Below are positions 49,373 to 60,000 of a stretch of 60,000 nucleotides of DNA, piece after piece. Numbering within the stretch: position 1 is the stretch's first letter; the number at the start of each line of letters is the position of its first letter. Under the pieces are notes generated by a model. That model searched no databases. It was not told where the DNA came from and saw nothing but the letters and a program-made list of their open reading frames with translations. Source of the DNA: Nymphaea colorata (taxonomy: Eukaryota > Streptophyta > Magnoliopsida > Nymphaeales > Nymphaeaceae); contig NC_045150.1 in the NCBI RefSeq assembly GCF_008831285.2, positions 7,702,001 through 7,762,000 of the forward strand. The letters are read 5' to 3'. A program made the position numbers and the translations under genes.

Positions 49373-52300
49373 GTAACCTGTCGCACAGAGAACATGTGAT
49401 AAAAGAATATGCTTTCTTTAAAAATATGTTACGTTCATTAATTAATTTTACATTTAGACTTCAAACTTACATAAGTATAAGCAACAACTGGCTACGGGAA
49501 TTTATCGGAAGAAGTTTAAAAAAGAATCACTTAGGGATCTTAACAAGGAGAAAGCATTTTGAATCAAATGAAATACTAAAAAAGTAGAAAAACATCATCA
49601 CAAAGAGAGGGGCAATTGTTTAGAATTCAGGAAAGTGAAAACGGGTTGTTCAGAGAAGACAATAGAAACTTTGACAAGATAGAACAATTTTTGCTGATAA
49701 TACCCCCTTGCATAAACATATGCTTATATTTTAGGTTTTATAATTCCTATTAAAGCTATTCAAATAATGACACTTTTTCAAGTACCAGACACTGCTTGGA
49801 CCTTTATTGGCAAAATTCATGACATGCACACCTTCAACTTTTCAACTTAATTAGGACAGCAATCATGATTCATGAGTCATGAACATGAAGGACATGAAAA
49901 GGCAAAATATTTAAGGCAGACCAAACCAAGGGGGTACAAGAAAGGGAGATGGAAGCAAGGTTTTGTTTGACCAATTAGTGGACAATAAACCCAGGAACCA
50001 CAAAAAGGAAAAGTTAAAAGGAAATATAAGCAAATGCATGTGCACACTTTTATCCTTTTTTTATATAATTTATAATGAAACATGGAATGCGAATGGACAA
50101 TATGCAAGTGAGTAGGAACAATTGCCACCATTACCTTGATCTATTGGTTCCAGATAGGCAGAACATAAAATGACCGCCACCACAAGAAGCCTGGTTTCGT
50201 TTTGAATTGTTCACTAGCAAGTAGCAACACACTCAAGGAGGACATTCATGTCCTTATTTGTCTTTTCTCGACCCTCTAATTTGCTAAAAGGGTGGAGCCA
50301 AATTCAATGGCAACTGGTGAAGCATATGGTACAAGCAAACTATAATACATTAATCGCTTGGAAAACAAGTCTCATCTCCTTCCACACCTCACAAGCAGCA
50401 TTCAATAGATTATTCAATTTCATACACACACTTACAAGCGAACCCAAAGTTTCCTTTTGTCTTCTATAGGCATGTAAAATTAATTCCATGAAATGATTCA
50501 TCTGGTGCCCGAGTCATTTGAGTTCCTTGTTCTATGGGTTGTCATTGACAGTTCTCACATGATACAATACATGAAGAAAAAATTGCAAAACATGAAAAGC
50601 TTCAAATCTTGTTTTTATTTCGACGAAATATATAGGTGCTGAGAATATAATAGAACCAATAATTGCAAACAAGAAAGGTAAAGCAGGAAACAAGGCTGAT
50701 GGGGAGGAGGCTGAAGAGGAAGAGTGCAGAAACAGACATATGAAGGCAAGACAAAAGCATGGCCACTATGTCATTAATTAGTCCAATAGGAAGATGACAA
50801 GGGAGAATATTTCATGAAGATAACAAGAAATGAATGAAAGAGAACTTAAGGTCAGCACCCTATAGGAAAGTTAAACTTAAAAAGCTTCTACTATAACTGA
50901 GTCCGAAGCCTCTGTTAAACTAGCCAACAAGGAATAATTTTGTAGAGACCTCCCCAAAATTGAGCTTCACAGTGCGGAGGTTGTGTACGGATATCATTCT
51001 CCATCATGGTAACAGACAGGAAATGGACACATATTGCAATAACGAGCAGTTCAAGGATCCTAAAGAAGACCAAAGAGCACACCAGAGCACTCTCAGTCTC
51101 CCTCTTAAGCCTTCCCATCCCAACAGAAAAAGCAAAGTAGTCTAACCCTAACCTTCCATGCAGGCAAATTGATGTGAATCGCTGTTTCCAAAATGTGCAC
51201 CAGTCACCGTTTAATAATCCTGTGACTGGTCCATGTCCACTTTGACGCTTGACCATATTCAACAACCTCTTAAGAATCGCCACTCCGAGCTTGTCATTGT
51301 TGGGGATAAATAAACATTACAAGAAAGCAACAGATAAATCAACCGCTCAGATGCGACAACAGATTGGGATGGAGGTGCCTAGGATTAGGGGGGAATGCAG
51401 ACACTGGGAAGGGAACAATGGCTTCAAATTTTTGCACGATAGTACAGCACAAAATTCAATAATTGTGCATAAAGATTCAAAATGGTAGATACATCAAAAG
51501 GTCACCAAAGTCACAAACCCCACGCTTAGGATCAACTGCCAATGAATGTATTTAAGAGATTATGCAAGAAGACTTCCAAGATTTAAGTGAATTTAACATT
51601 GTAGAGACATTCAGAAACCCGCAGTTACGGGGAGGAGATTCTGCATATAAATCCTTTAGAATCATCACTTCCTTGTGAAGAAACACCTGCTAAAATTACT
51701 ACAATGAGATGCAAGCATCCCTTGTATAAGCAAGACCATCGATACAAATTCACCAAAGCAAGCCTCCTCAAGATGTCAAACTCTCCTCCACGAATATATG
51801 AAACAAATGCAGATCCAGGAGTTCGCACACACAAATTCTTCTGCCAATCAATGCACTAATTAAAAAGCATCACTATCTCAATCTAATCATCCTAAGACAC
51901 TAGAACATCAACAGAAACGAACAATTTTTTAAAAGCAGATGAAATGCATGCCAGATTCTCAATAGGCCATACCTCCACCGCGATGAAAATCAACCGGAAG
52001 GAAAATCCCGCGAATGCTGGAACTGCCAACGGAAGGACACGGAAAAGCCTAGTCCAAAAATCCCGCCTCCAAAGCCACAATCCCCCAACTCATCCGCGAT
52101 CCCCGATTCCATAACGCACGGAAAGATTCACACCCCTTGCATCACGAATTGCGATTAGCCTCCTTATACGAGCCAAGACTCAAAAGAGAAGAGGGGGAAA
52201 TCCTGCAAACCTCTGCAGACAAAGAAATGAAATGCGGTAAACTTTTGCTGCGTTGCTAAGCATCCACATGAGTCCAGAACTACGAGAATCGTATCCGCCA

Positions 52301-52515
52301 AAAAGAAAAAGTGAGCGGCTCTAGGGTTTCAGGCGAACCTGTGCCATCGATCTCGGTCGGCGGAGAGCGTTCTACTGTCGGATTGCAAGATGCTCAGCAA
52401 CGGCTACCCACAGAGAAAGAGAGAGACCGAAAAAGAGCAAGAGAGAGATAGAAGGGTTGGGATAATCGGGGAGAGGCTCTTTCCTTTTTTTATCTCGCTC
52501 TCGTTCGCAGATGGC
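49373..52515 (-). promoter_or_regulatory. BRWD 5'UTR: leader exon about 52515-52339, intron 52338-49378, acceptor before the start exon
   Basis: On the minus strand a leader rich in CTCTCT ends at donor CACAG|GTTCG (52338). The coding exon opens at acceptor GACAG|GTTAC (49377). The leader's only ATG (52349) would, after splicing, read 10 codons and stop just past the main ATGs, giving a short overlapping upstream ORF. Additional leader exons inside the 2.96 kb intron cannot be excluded; none is evident. Confidence 0.6.
49378..52338. other. BRWD 5'UTR intron
   Basis: About 3 kb without transposon ends or recognisable exons. Confidence 0.5.
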
Positions 52516-52542
52516 TGATGGCTCGAGAGGGGGTTTTGTTGC

Positions 52543-52549
52543 TTATATA
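52543..52549 (-). promoter_or_regulatory. BRWD TATA box
   Basis: TATATAA on the minus strand, about 30 bases upstream of the inferred transcription start (about 52515) and next to the CT-rich leader. Confidence 0.6.
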
Positions 52550-52559
52550 GTATTCCTTC

Positions 52560-54650
52560 CACGCCCTTGACTTTATTTATTTACCCAAAAAAAATCTCTC
52601 CTCTTTATTCTTATTTAGGACTAGAGCGGTGGTTTGGTTTTGGATCGGATTCACGTTTTATAAGGACCGACTGAATCCAAAGGGCATCCGAACGCGATCC
52701 AGTTATCTTCAGTCAACAGGTCCAGATCTGATTACCCCATATGTATGAAACTCGTCTCTAGATCCAGATTTCATTTACTTGGTGTTGGTTGGGATGAGAT
52801 TACAGAAAAGTTCCGATCTACTTCTAGGCTTCAGTGACATGAATTTCGGATCCAAATCTACCGAAATCAATTGATCATTTGGTTTGCTTTCCAGCAAAAA
52901 AACGGGAAAAACAAAAAAACGAGATTATATTATTTTCCTTTACGTACTTTTAAGTATTGTGAGGGGCATTTTGGTCATCTATGGGGACTACAATCAGCTG
53001 TTCGGGGAAGTTCGAGTTGACCTAACGAACCGTCCCTGTGACTGAACTTCCTTTCAAATTCAGTTGTACTTTTTAGTGTACGTTGAGTCTTCAACAGAAT
53101 GGGGAAAGAAAGTGATTCATTCACTGCGTCCTCTTTTCTCTCTCTCTCTCGCTCTCTCTCCTTCCTTCTCGTTTACAAAAATAGATTAGATCAGCATCGG
53201 CAGTGGCGATCGCTTTTTTTTTTTTTATATATTGGCATCAGCAGAAGTTGTTACCTTTAGTCCTAATCAACTCTCTCTGCTGAAAAATCCGGTCTTAGTG
53301 TTCATTTTGAACTTTGTGATTTGGAAAAATCCTCCTGATCTTTTCTTCCTATGAGATTTTGTTCAATGTATTGTTTTAATATGGCATTTCGATCATATGA
53401 TATGAATTCTTAAATCAGGCCCACATACCCATATCGTCATGCCAACATGAAAAAAAAATCACAATGAAAAAATCAAATTTTTTTAGTTTTGCCAGACTTA
53501 TCGCTCCTCTTGATCCGCCCCTAACGAAAATCTTAGACTCCACCCCTACCAACATGGTAAACTTTGTGCATAAAAACTGACCTAAGCTACTTATTTTACT
53601 CTATTTAGGATGCTTTGGACCTAGTTTTTTAGGGTTACAAGTCATTAATATGTACTGTTTTTATTGATATTATTTGTTTATTTAAGTGTTGATTTGTTTA
53701 TGATTTTTTTTGTTAGTGTTTTAAGTATGCATATATATGTCTAACCATGCCTTTGTATCCATATTTTTTAAAGTTATCTTATTTGTGTCAACATCTTTAT
53801 ACCCATATCCACAAACATGTGACCTAAAGGAAGCCACCTGAAAAACATGGGACATTAATCCTGCGAAATTGAAAAAGGGAAAGGACTTTTGATGAGAATG
53901 TCTGAAACGATGTTTGCAAGTGGTCTGGATACGGTTTGAAGCTTTTGCCAACTCATGCCGTATCGAATCCAATTCCGATCCCACCTCCGATGCATTTTTT
54001 TTATTGTAATGGAACCGATCTGTCTATGACCCTAATCTTGAGGAATACATTTTGAAAAAGTAAAATGATAGCATACATTGTTAGAAACAATAATGGGTGA
54101 GGTTGATCGAAATGGACCTGTGACGGATTGTTTTAATTAAATCGGTGGCAAACGGATACAATTAGGTGGCAAATCCAAGAAAGCCGATTGTCAGTAATTA
54201 AATGCCTTTGAAATATTGTAGGAACTGTTTTTTTTCATTGTTTTATATATTTTATACATTACTGTAAAATAATTTTGAAAACACTTGTACCAATTCACAA
54301 AATCAATACGTCTGTTACACTTAGACGTTGAGGCCGATTAATTTGCTCGTAATCAGCCCCTAAATTTCATCACATTCTTGTTCGAGTTCTTGATATTATT
54401 TGGGGTTTTCACTGATCAGGCATCCAGGGTCTTGTTTCAGGATTATTGGGGAAATTGAAGAAACTAGTGAAGTCAATGGTAGGACCATAGATATGAAGCC
54501 GTTTTCTGTTATATCCTTTTTTTTCCCCCCTTCCCATGTCGATCTCCACCGTATAAGTAATCGCCTGATTGGTTTAGGCGTTAGCGGTCTCCACCTTACT
54601 TCCATCGTCAGATTTGAATCCACCTGGAAGTCTGTCTCGCAATTTCAGAT
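52560..54650. other. Intergenic region upstream of BRWD
   Basis: Contains a CT-rich run (53139-53170), poly-T and AT-rich sequence. I see no gene. Confidence 0.5.
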
Positions 54651-54659
54651 AGATTGCTA

Positions 54660-55508
54660 GTTATATTTCGCTTTCAAACATAGCTGCCTGCCCAAATGAA
54701 CCCCGCCACAAATACTGCTGCTGCCTCAGACGCATCCGTCGCCTTTCCCCTTCCCTTGCTGCTGCTGCCTCAGACGCACACTCTTTAGCACGAGATTTTG
54801 AGTCTCGCCGTCGTCCCTCTCGCTCTTGCTGCAGCTCCTGCTCCCGCCTTCGCGCCAGGTACCCCTTCCTTTCTTCTTCTCCTCGTTGTTGTTCTTCTTC
54901 CTTCTTCTCCCAACTGATTTTGCCCAAACGAAACCCGACAGAAATCACTGCTACTGCCTCAGACGCCATCAACGCTCGCATTCACTGATCTTGAGGGACT
55001 GTTTGCTACCTCCTCCTTTCCCCTTCCATAAGGTTTACAGGTCTTTTTCTCTCCCTATCTTTCTCTCTGCTGCTTTGTGGCATAACGCCTTTTTCTTCTG
55101 TGATTTTTTTCGAGCTTTTTTTTTTAGTCTGATGAGGAAGAGCGTGCGGATCTCAAGTAAGATGTTTTTATTGTAGCGTCGATCTTTTGAGATTTTTTTT
55201 TTGTTTGTGGATTTGTAGATTTTCTTACGGCCGTCTATTCTTCATTTGGGCATTATACACTTTAGAATCGTGCTTCTGACTACCTTTTCCCTATTCTTTG
55301 TGGTATTGATGTTAGGAATTATACAACTAATTCGAGCTTCTGTGGATAACGTCGTGCATCTTTGGCATTTTTTCAAGTTGGGTTAATGATTATCGGGCTC
55401 TGATTTGCTTTTCGCAGCGGCTTCTGTTCACTGATTACGTTCTTCATGAATATGGCGGTGTCTGTGTTTAGGAGAAGTGGTGTTGCGAGTTTGAAACGAT
55501 CAAAATGT
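54660..55508 (+). other. Possible start of a plus-strand gene, cut off by repeats
   Basis: A pyrimidine-rich leader (54660-55156) contains an imperfect repeat (GCCCAAA...CTGCCTCAGACGC at about 54690 and 54920). It ends at a strong donor, CTCAA|GTAAGA (55157). An acceptor, TTTTCGCAG (55417), opens a segment with ATG 55447 and a second ATG at 55453, reading MNMAVSVFRRSGVASLKRS. That is Arg/Ser-rich with no acidic residues, like a mitochondrial presequence. At about 55509 the frame runs into a transposon-like CCCGTATCC-rich repeat and stops 44 codons after the basic stretch. The leader also has an ATG (55132) that would give a 13-codon upstream ORF after splicing. The protein is not identified. 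It could be a dead gene start, or the gene may continue beyond the copia elements. Confidence 0.35.
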
Positions 55509-55613
55509 TCTCAGACCCGATCCAACCCGTATCCACCCGTGTTCCATATCCGGATCCGCGTGTCGGCGTATCGGAGCGGGTACATGGGTAACCCACGTAT
55601 CCATGTCACATAG
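55509..55613. repeat. Transposon-terminus-like repeat (CCCGTATCC type)
   Basis: Dense CCCGTATCC/GGATCCG words end in CCATGTCACATAGC, close to the right terminus of the 39.9-41.1 kb hAT-like element (CCTATGTGACATAGC). No matching left end was found. Confidence 0.4.
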
Positions 55614-55904
55614 CTGAAAGTGCATTAGGAATTGATAAGAGCTACACATTACTATAATTCACGTATCAAGTTTTGCATTTCAAAGTTGTGAAGTTGATCA
55701 ACTTTGGGCTTTCATTGTTGGGCAGAAATATATGAAGCAATATAGTATTTCAACTACAAAAGTCCTTTAGTAGAGGTTATTGGTTTTTCAATTGCGTGAA
55801 ATGGAGAAAAGCTGCTATGGAGAACGATCTAGTGTGGCAAATGTGAAGAGGAGACCCCAAATTTTGGCAGGACAGGTGGTCCCCTTCTTGCTAGTGAATC
55901 AATT

Positions 55905-56667
55905 GACAGAACAGGTATGTCAAACAACAAAATTGTAGATACTCCAGAAACACTATGAATAAAAATGAAGATTGATGATAGAGAGATATTAGAGAATCTC
56001 ACTCATTTTCGACAAATTGTTGGTGCTCTCTCTTATCTCTTCATCACCAAACCAGATATTGCTCATGTTGTTCATGTTATAAGTCAATTTCAACAAAGAC
56101 CCCACCTCAGTGCACATGGGGGTGGCTATGCGGATTGTGTTTTATGTGAAAAACACAATCAACAAAGGACTTTTCTTGTCTTCCTCTTCTATATTAGAAC
56201 TAGTTGCTTATACCGATGCTGATTGGGGTGAAGATCCCAATAATAGACACTCCAACACTTGTTTTTTTGTGTTTTTAAGTGATTCGTTAATTTCTTGGCG
56301 ATGCAAGAAACAAAACAAGGTGTCTCTATCATCAACTGAAGTTGAATATCGAGCCATGACATCTACGACAATGGAGATTGTGTGGCTCAAAAGTTTATTG
56401 AAAGATATGGGCACTCATCTTGTGGATCCTGTCAAACTTTGTTGTGACAACAAGAGTGCCATTTACATTGCTAGCAACCACACATTTCATGAAAGGACAA
56501 AACATATAGAGATGGATTGCCATTATGTTCGTGAAGAGTTCCTTCAGAAAAACATTGATCTCTCCTATATTCCATCTGAATATCAATTAGGCGATTTCTT
56601 CACCAAGGCTCTTGCTGCTACCAGGTTTCAATTTCTCGTAGGCAAACTTTCGGTTATCACACCGTAA
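55905..56667 (+). pseudogene. Copia RT-end/RNase H fragment
   Basis: The first part (RQIVGALSYLFITKPDIAHVV) has an in-frame TGA upstream of it. An extra G in GGGGG near 56125 shifts the frame. From there the RNase H reads openly: AYTDADWGEDPNN, SLSSTEVEYRA, CDNKSAIYIASN, ERTKHIEMDCHYVRE, DFFTKAL, to TAA at 56665. It is from a different copia lineage than the pair at 3.6-14.3 kb. Confidence 0.85.
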
Positions 56668-56672
56668 GTTTG
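56643..56672 (+). other. Stem-loop next to the polypurine tract, truncated copia
   Basis: CAAACTTTCGGT (56643-56654) pairs with ACCGTAAGTTTG (56661-56672) at 11 of 12 positions. The purine tract follows. The pol stop codon falls inside the right arm. Confidence 0.75.
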
Positions 56673-56757
56673 AGGACGGGTGTTAGAATGTATGTATCCC
56701 GATGTGTGTATATATATATGTATGTATATTACATATATTAGTCATCTAATATATGTT

Positions 56758-56760
<3 letters not shown>

Positions 56761-56820
<60 letters not shown>
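56761..56820. repeat. (TA)n microsatellite inside the copia LTR
   Basis: TA run of about 50 bases in the U3 part of the LTR. Confidence 0.9.
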
Positions 56821-56822
<2 letters not shown>

Positions 56823-56941
56823 TTTGGGTACCTAGGACACTTATGTAATTTTTACTTTCTCTATGTATCTTTACTTTTACTGTATTTTCTGTTTTTCCCT
56901 TTTCATCCTTTTCCTTTTTCTGTTTTACCTAGAGGGTGACT

Positions 56942-56975
56942 AGTCCCAACGGCTAGATTTCTAGCCGTTGGGACT
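56942..56975 (+). other. Perfect 15-bp inverted repeat in the LTR, upstream of its TATA box
   Basis: AGTCCCAACGGCTAG and its exact complement are separated by ATTT. It lies 33 bases before TATAAATA (57008). Confidence 0.9.
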
Positions 56976-57514
56976 GCCTCCTCCTTCTTCCTTTTGGCCT
57001 TCTCCTCTATAAATAGGGCAACTCCTCTATTGTTAAGTTAAGACTTTTTAGCCTCTTATTATATATTTTGTCAAGATCAATATATTTTCTTTTCTTCAAG
57101 TTTGAGGTTCTTGGTGTGTTACTTATTGAAGTTATTGGAAGCTTCAAGAGTATCTCTTGAAGCATTTGTCTTGACAAGTTTGGGCTTGATTTACATGGGA
57201 GTCCCATTTCATTGATGCTTGTATCTGAGAAGTGTTATTCTCTTCACATTTCGATGATCCATCTGTTGCTTAAGTCCGCGGGACTTTTAGCATTTCTTCA
57301 TTTAGTGTAGATATTGATAGAAATATAGCACCAATATATGTAACCGGAAAATAGCAATCACGCAGAAAGAGAGAGAGAGAGAGAGAGAATGGAAACAAGA
57401 AGAAGCTGAGGAGAAGAAGCCGTGGCCAAAATGGTTTGCACGAACTCTATTTATAATCCCATTTCCAGAATTCTAAGAGTCTCCAATCGTAGAATCCTAG
57501 GACATTAATTACGT

Positions 57515-57611
57515 CATAGAATCATAGGAGACTTCACATATTACAAGGATATTAACTACAACATAGAATCCTAAGAGACTCTTCACATGTTACAAGGACA
57601 TTAAATATCTT
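57515..57611 (-). repeat. Tandem repeat in the U3 of the minus-strand copia LTR
   Basis: CATAGAATC...GAGACT...TTCACAT.TTACAAGGA.ATTAA is found at 57515-57561 and 57562-57611. A third partial copy (ACAAGGATGTGGAATCCTAAGAGACT) follows in permuted order. Confidence 0.75.
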
Positions 57612-57681
57612 AACACATTTTACAAGGATGTGGAATCCTAAGAGACTCCTCTTCAACGTGCTGGTGGAGGATTTATAGTTT

Positions 57682-60000
57682 AACACCCTCCCTCAAGTTG
57701 TGCATGGTTTTGCACCATGTACAACTTGCATTTTAGAAACCAGAATCGTTACTTCGTTAATCCTTTTGTAAATAAGTCTGCTACTTGTTCATCTGTACAA
57801 ACATACATAGGTTGAATCTCATTGTCTTTCACTTTTTGTCTAACAAAGTGTTGATCAATCTCAATGTGCTTTGTTCAACCATGTTGTATAAGATTAAAAG
57901 TAATGTTAATAGCGCTTTGATTATCGCACATTAACATTGACGTTTTAATCTTTTCTCCAATGTCTTATAGCAAATGTTTAACCCATGTAACTTCAACAGT
58001 ACTTGCAGCCATGCATCTGTTTTCAGCTTCAGTGCCGGATCATGCTACTGCCTTTTGCTTTCGACAACTCCAAGACACGAGATTACGTCCAATGAAAATA
58101 CAAAAACCGGAAATGGACTTTCTTTGATCGGGGTCTCCAACCCAATCTGCATCTGTGAATGTCATAAGTTGATATCCAGTAGTTATATTTTCACTTTTAC
58201 CATAAACTAAGCCATCTCCTGCTGTCCCTTTAAGATATTTTAATATTCTTTTGACAGCATCCATGTGAGTATCTCTAGGTGCATGCATAAATTGAGATAC
58301 CCCGAGCACTTAGTCTTTGATTTAGAACACTAGGAGTTCCAACAGGCTTACAATCAGACATACCTGACCTTTTCAGTAGATCCAACGTGTATTTCTGTTG
58401 TGTCAATGTGAGGCGATTATTGTGCCTATCAATCTCCACTTCAAGAAAGAATCATAAATCACCAAGCTCTTTCATTTTGAAGCTTTGCATCATCAAAACT
58501 TTAGCTTCTTCTATATGTTTTTCTGAATTGCCTGTGATAACAATATCATCAACATATATGAGAAGTAAAGTAAATATGTTTTCCTTCCGATAAATGAAAA
58601 GAGAGTGATCTAGAGGACATCTTCGAAAACCACATTCTTGAATGTTGCAGGAGAAACTGTCAAACCATGAGCGTGAGACCTGTTTAAGTCCATAAATAGA
58701 TTTTCTTAGTTTACAAACCCATGCATGAGAGTCTCCTTTTGTATATCATGGAGATTGTTTCATATATACTTCATCCCTCAAATCACCATGAAGAAAAACA
58801 TTCTTCACGTCCATTTGATGTAGTCTCCATCCATATTCAATTGCCAATGATATAATCACGCGAATTGTTCTCATTTTGATCACGGGGCTGAATGTCTCAT
58901 CAAAATCTTCTCCATATTGTTGTGTAAACCTTTTTGCTACTAACCTTGCTTTGTGTCTTTCTATGCTGCCGTCAGGTTTGTATTTAATTTTGTACACCTA
59001 TTTGGAGCCCACTATGTTCTTTTCGTGTGGCCTTGGAACGATCTCCCATGTTTCACATTCATGCAAGGCATCCATTTCTTCTTTCATAGTCTTTCTCCAA
59101 TGATGTGATTTTGACGCTTGATCAAATGAAGTAGGTTCTTCCTCCTTGCCAACTTTTGCCATGAATAACTGAAAATCAAGTGATAAAGAATCATAGCTAA
59201 CCCACCTGTGAATGAGATGACGAATGCGTTGGGATCTTCTAAGGTGGGGCATGTTGTCTTCTTTATTGTGAGCATCTCTGTCCCTTAGTCGTCGATTGTA
59301 GATAAGACTTGAATACCGATGTGAATCGTTGCTCTGTTCTTCATTATTGCTTTCGTGATGACTTGATGACTGTGTTGGATCTTCTTGATTTTCACTTTGA
59401 GCCATATCCGACGGTTGTATTGCTCTCTCTGGATCTTCACCTTGAGACACATCATAACAGGATCTGCGTTGAATAACTGTGTACTAGTCCAGGGATCGTA
59501 AGATTCAATGGTCATAGGCATTTCATTAGTATCATCAAAATTATGCTCATCAAAAGTAACATTTCTTGAAGTCTTAATACATTTAGTTGTTGGATCATGA
59601 CATCGAAAACCTTTATATTCATCAACATATCCAACAAATCTACACTGAACAACTTTGTCTTGAAACTTGTTCCTCAAGGCAGCATCAACATGAACATAGC
59701 ACACACAACCAAAAACCTTCAATTTCTTATAATCAGGTTGTTTGCCTAAGAGTGTGAAATATGGCGATTTAGACATCAAGAGTGTCATAGGCAAACAATT
59801 TATTATGTATACAGCAGTATGGAAGGCTTCAGTCCACAAGGAAATGGGCACATTAGTATCATGCATCATGCTCATGGCACTTTCAACTATATGTCGATGT
59901 TTCCGCTCAACTACACCATTTTGTTGTGGTGTGTAAGAGCAGGAGATTTGTCTAGTTATCCCTTTTTCACGTAGAAATTCAATAAAATCAAGCGAGGAAT
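57682..60000 (-). pseudogene. Minus-strand copia pol (integrase end to RNase H), broken
   Basis: In order on the minus strand: integrase end (QQNGVVERKHRHI, about 59930-59890), KVFGCVCYVHVDAALRNKF, a hinge, RT (EMDALHECETWEIV; KYKPDGSIERHKARLVAKRF; YVDD near 58555), then RNase H (DADWVGDPDQRKS near 58140; DNQSAIN near 57930). Lesions: a frameshift near 59450; stops where tryptophan (about 59000) and glycine (about 58747) are expected; a frameshift near 58305; further stops near 57960-57880. The pol stop TAA lies in the LTR, as in the other elements. Confidence 0.87.
57698..57732 (-). other. Stem-loop next to the polypurine tract, minus-strand copia
   Basis: On the sense (minus) strand CAAGTTGTACATGG pairs with CCATGCACAACTTG at 13 of 14 positions, with loop TGCAAAA. 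The purine tract GAGGGAGGG and the LTR follow. Confidence 0.8.

Larger units (their letters stand above)
55905..57300 (+). mobile_element. 5'-truncated copia with its 3' LTR
   Basis: RT-end to RNase H coding sequence is followed by a stem-loop, the purine tract GAGGACGGG and a 3' LTR starting TGTTAGAATG at 56681. The LTR has TATAAATA at 57008-57015 and ends in CA at 57292 or 57300. No primer site or 5' LTR, so it is truncated on the left at about 55.9 kb. Confidence 0.85.
57315..60000 (-). mobile_element. Minus-strand copia, 3' part; continues past the right edge
   Basis: The 3' LTR is 57685-57315 on the minus strand (371 bp, TGTTAAACTATAAATCC to TTTCTATCA, TATAAATAG at 57455-57447). The polypurine tract precedes it at about 57694-57686. 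Coding sequence runs from the integrase end (at 60000) to RNase H. The 5' half lies outside the window. Confidence 0.9.

Noticed and set aside
54661-54981. Minus-strand Glu/Arg-rich frame
   Set aside because: It is the reverse of a pyrimidine-rich leader, which always reads as Glu/Arg/Lys; the splice signals support the plus strand.
1-60000. CRISPR arrays, bacterial operons, tRNA or rRNA genes
   Set aside because: None seen. The window is plant nuclear DNA with spliced genes and retroelements.

Overview
This is nuclear DNA of a flowering plant. It is AT-rich, with long introns, many microsatellites, Ty1/copia retrotransposons with the plant-type initiator-tRNA primer site, and two plant chromatin-type genes. 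The species cannot be told from the sequence.

Layout. (1) Positions 1-17.9 kb, minus strand: the 5' part of a RING-finger gene resembling Arabidopsis At4g10930 (RING plus PHD family). It has a 5'UTR exon near 17.8 kb, a start exon at 16070-16005, RING exons at 2675-2590 and 1648-1558, and a short exon at 986-937; the rest lies beyond the left edge. Its 13.3 kb first coding intron holds a nested pair of copia elements (3647-14256). The inner one (8731-13959) has a perfect 5-bp target duplication inside the end of the outer element's pol. (2) 17.95-21.8 kb: intergenic. (3) 21.8-52.5 kb, minus strand: a complete BRWD/PHIP-type gene (WD40, CryptoTudor, bromodomain). I assembled it exon by exon: 23 coding exons whose phases all agree, 5547 nt, 1848 residues. 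Its introns hold a decayed copia, a 1.19 kb hAT-like element with 8-bp target duplications, and several tandem duplications. One of these copies the 3' end of the first coding exon together with its splice donor. (4) 52.6-55.5 kb: intergenic, then a possible plus-strand gene start. (5) 55.5-60 kb: two further copia elements meeting tail to tail at 57.3 kb, one plus-strand and 5'-truncated, the other minus-strand and running off the right edge.

The two host genes lie head to tail on the minus strand, and both belong to families linked to chromatin or ubiquitin pathways. Everything else that can be identified is transposon-derived or repeat.

The observation I find most worth following is structural. 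All four readable copia 3' ends carry a 12-14 bp stem-loop directly against the polypurine tract. Between the two nested elements this stem shows two compensated base-pair changes: the left-arm changes are silent, while the matching right-arm changes alter an amino acid. That points to selection on pairing. Whether this is already described I cannot check here.
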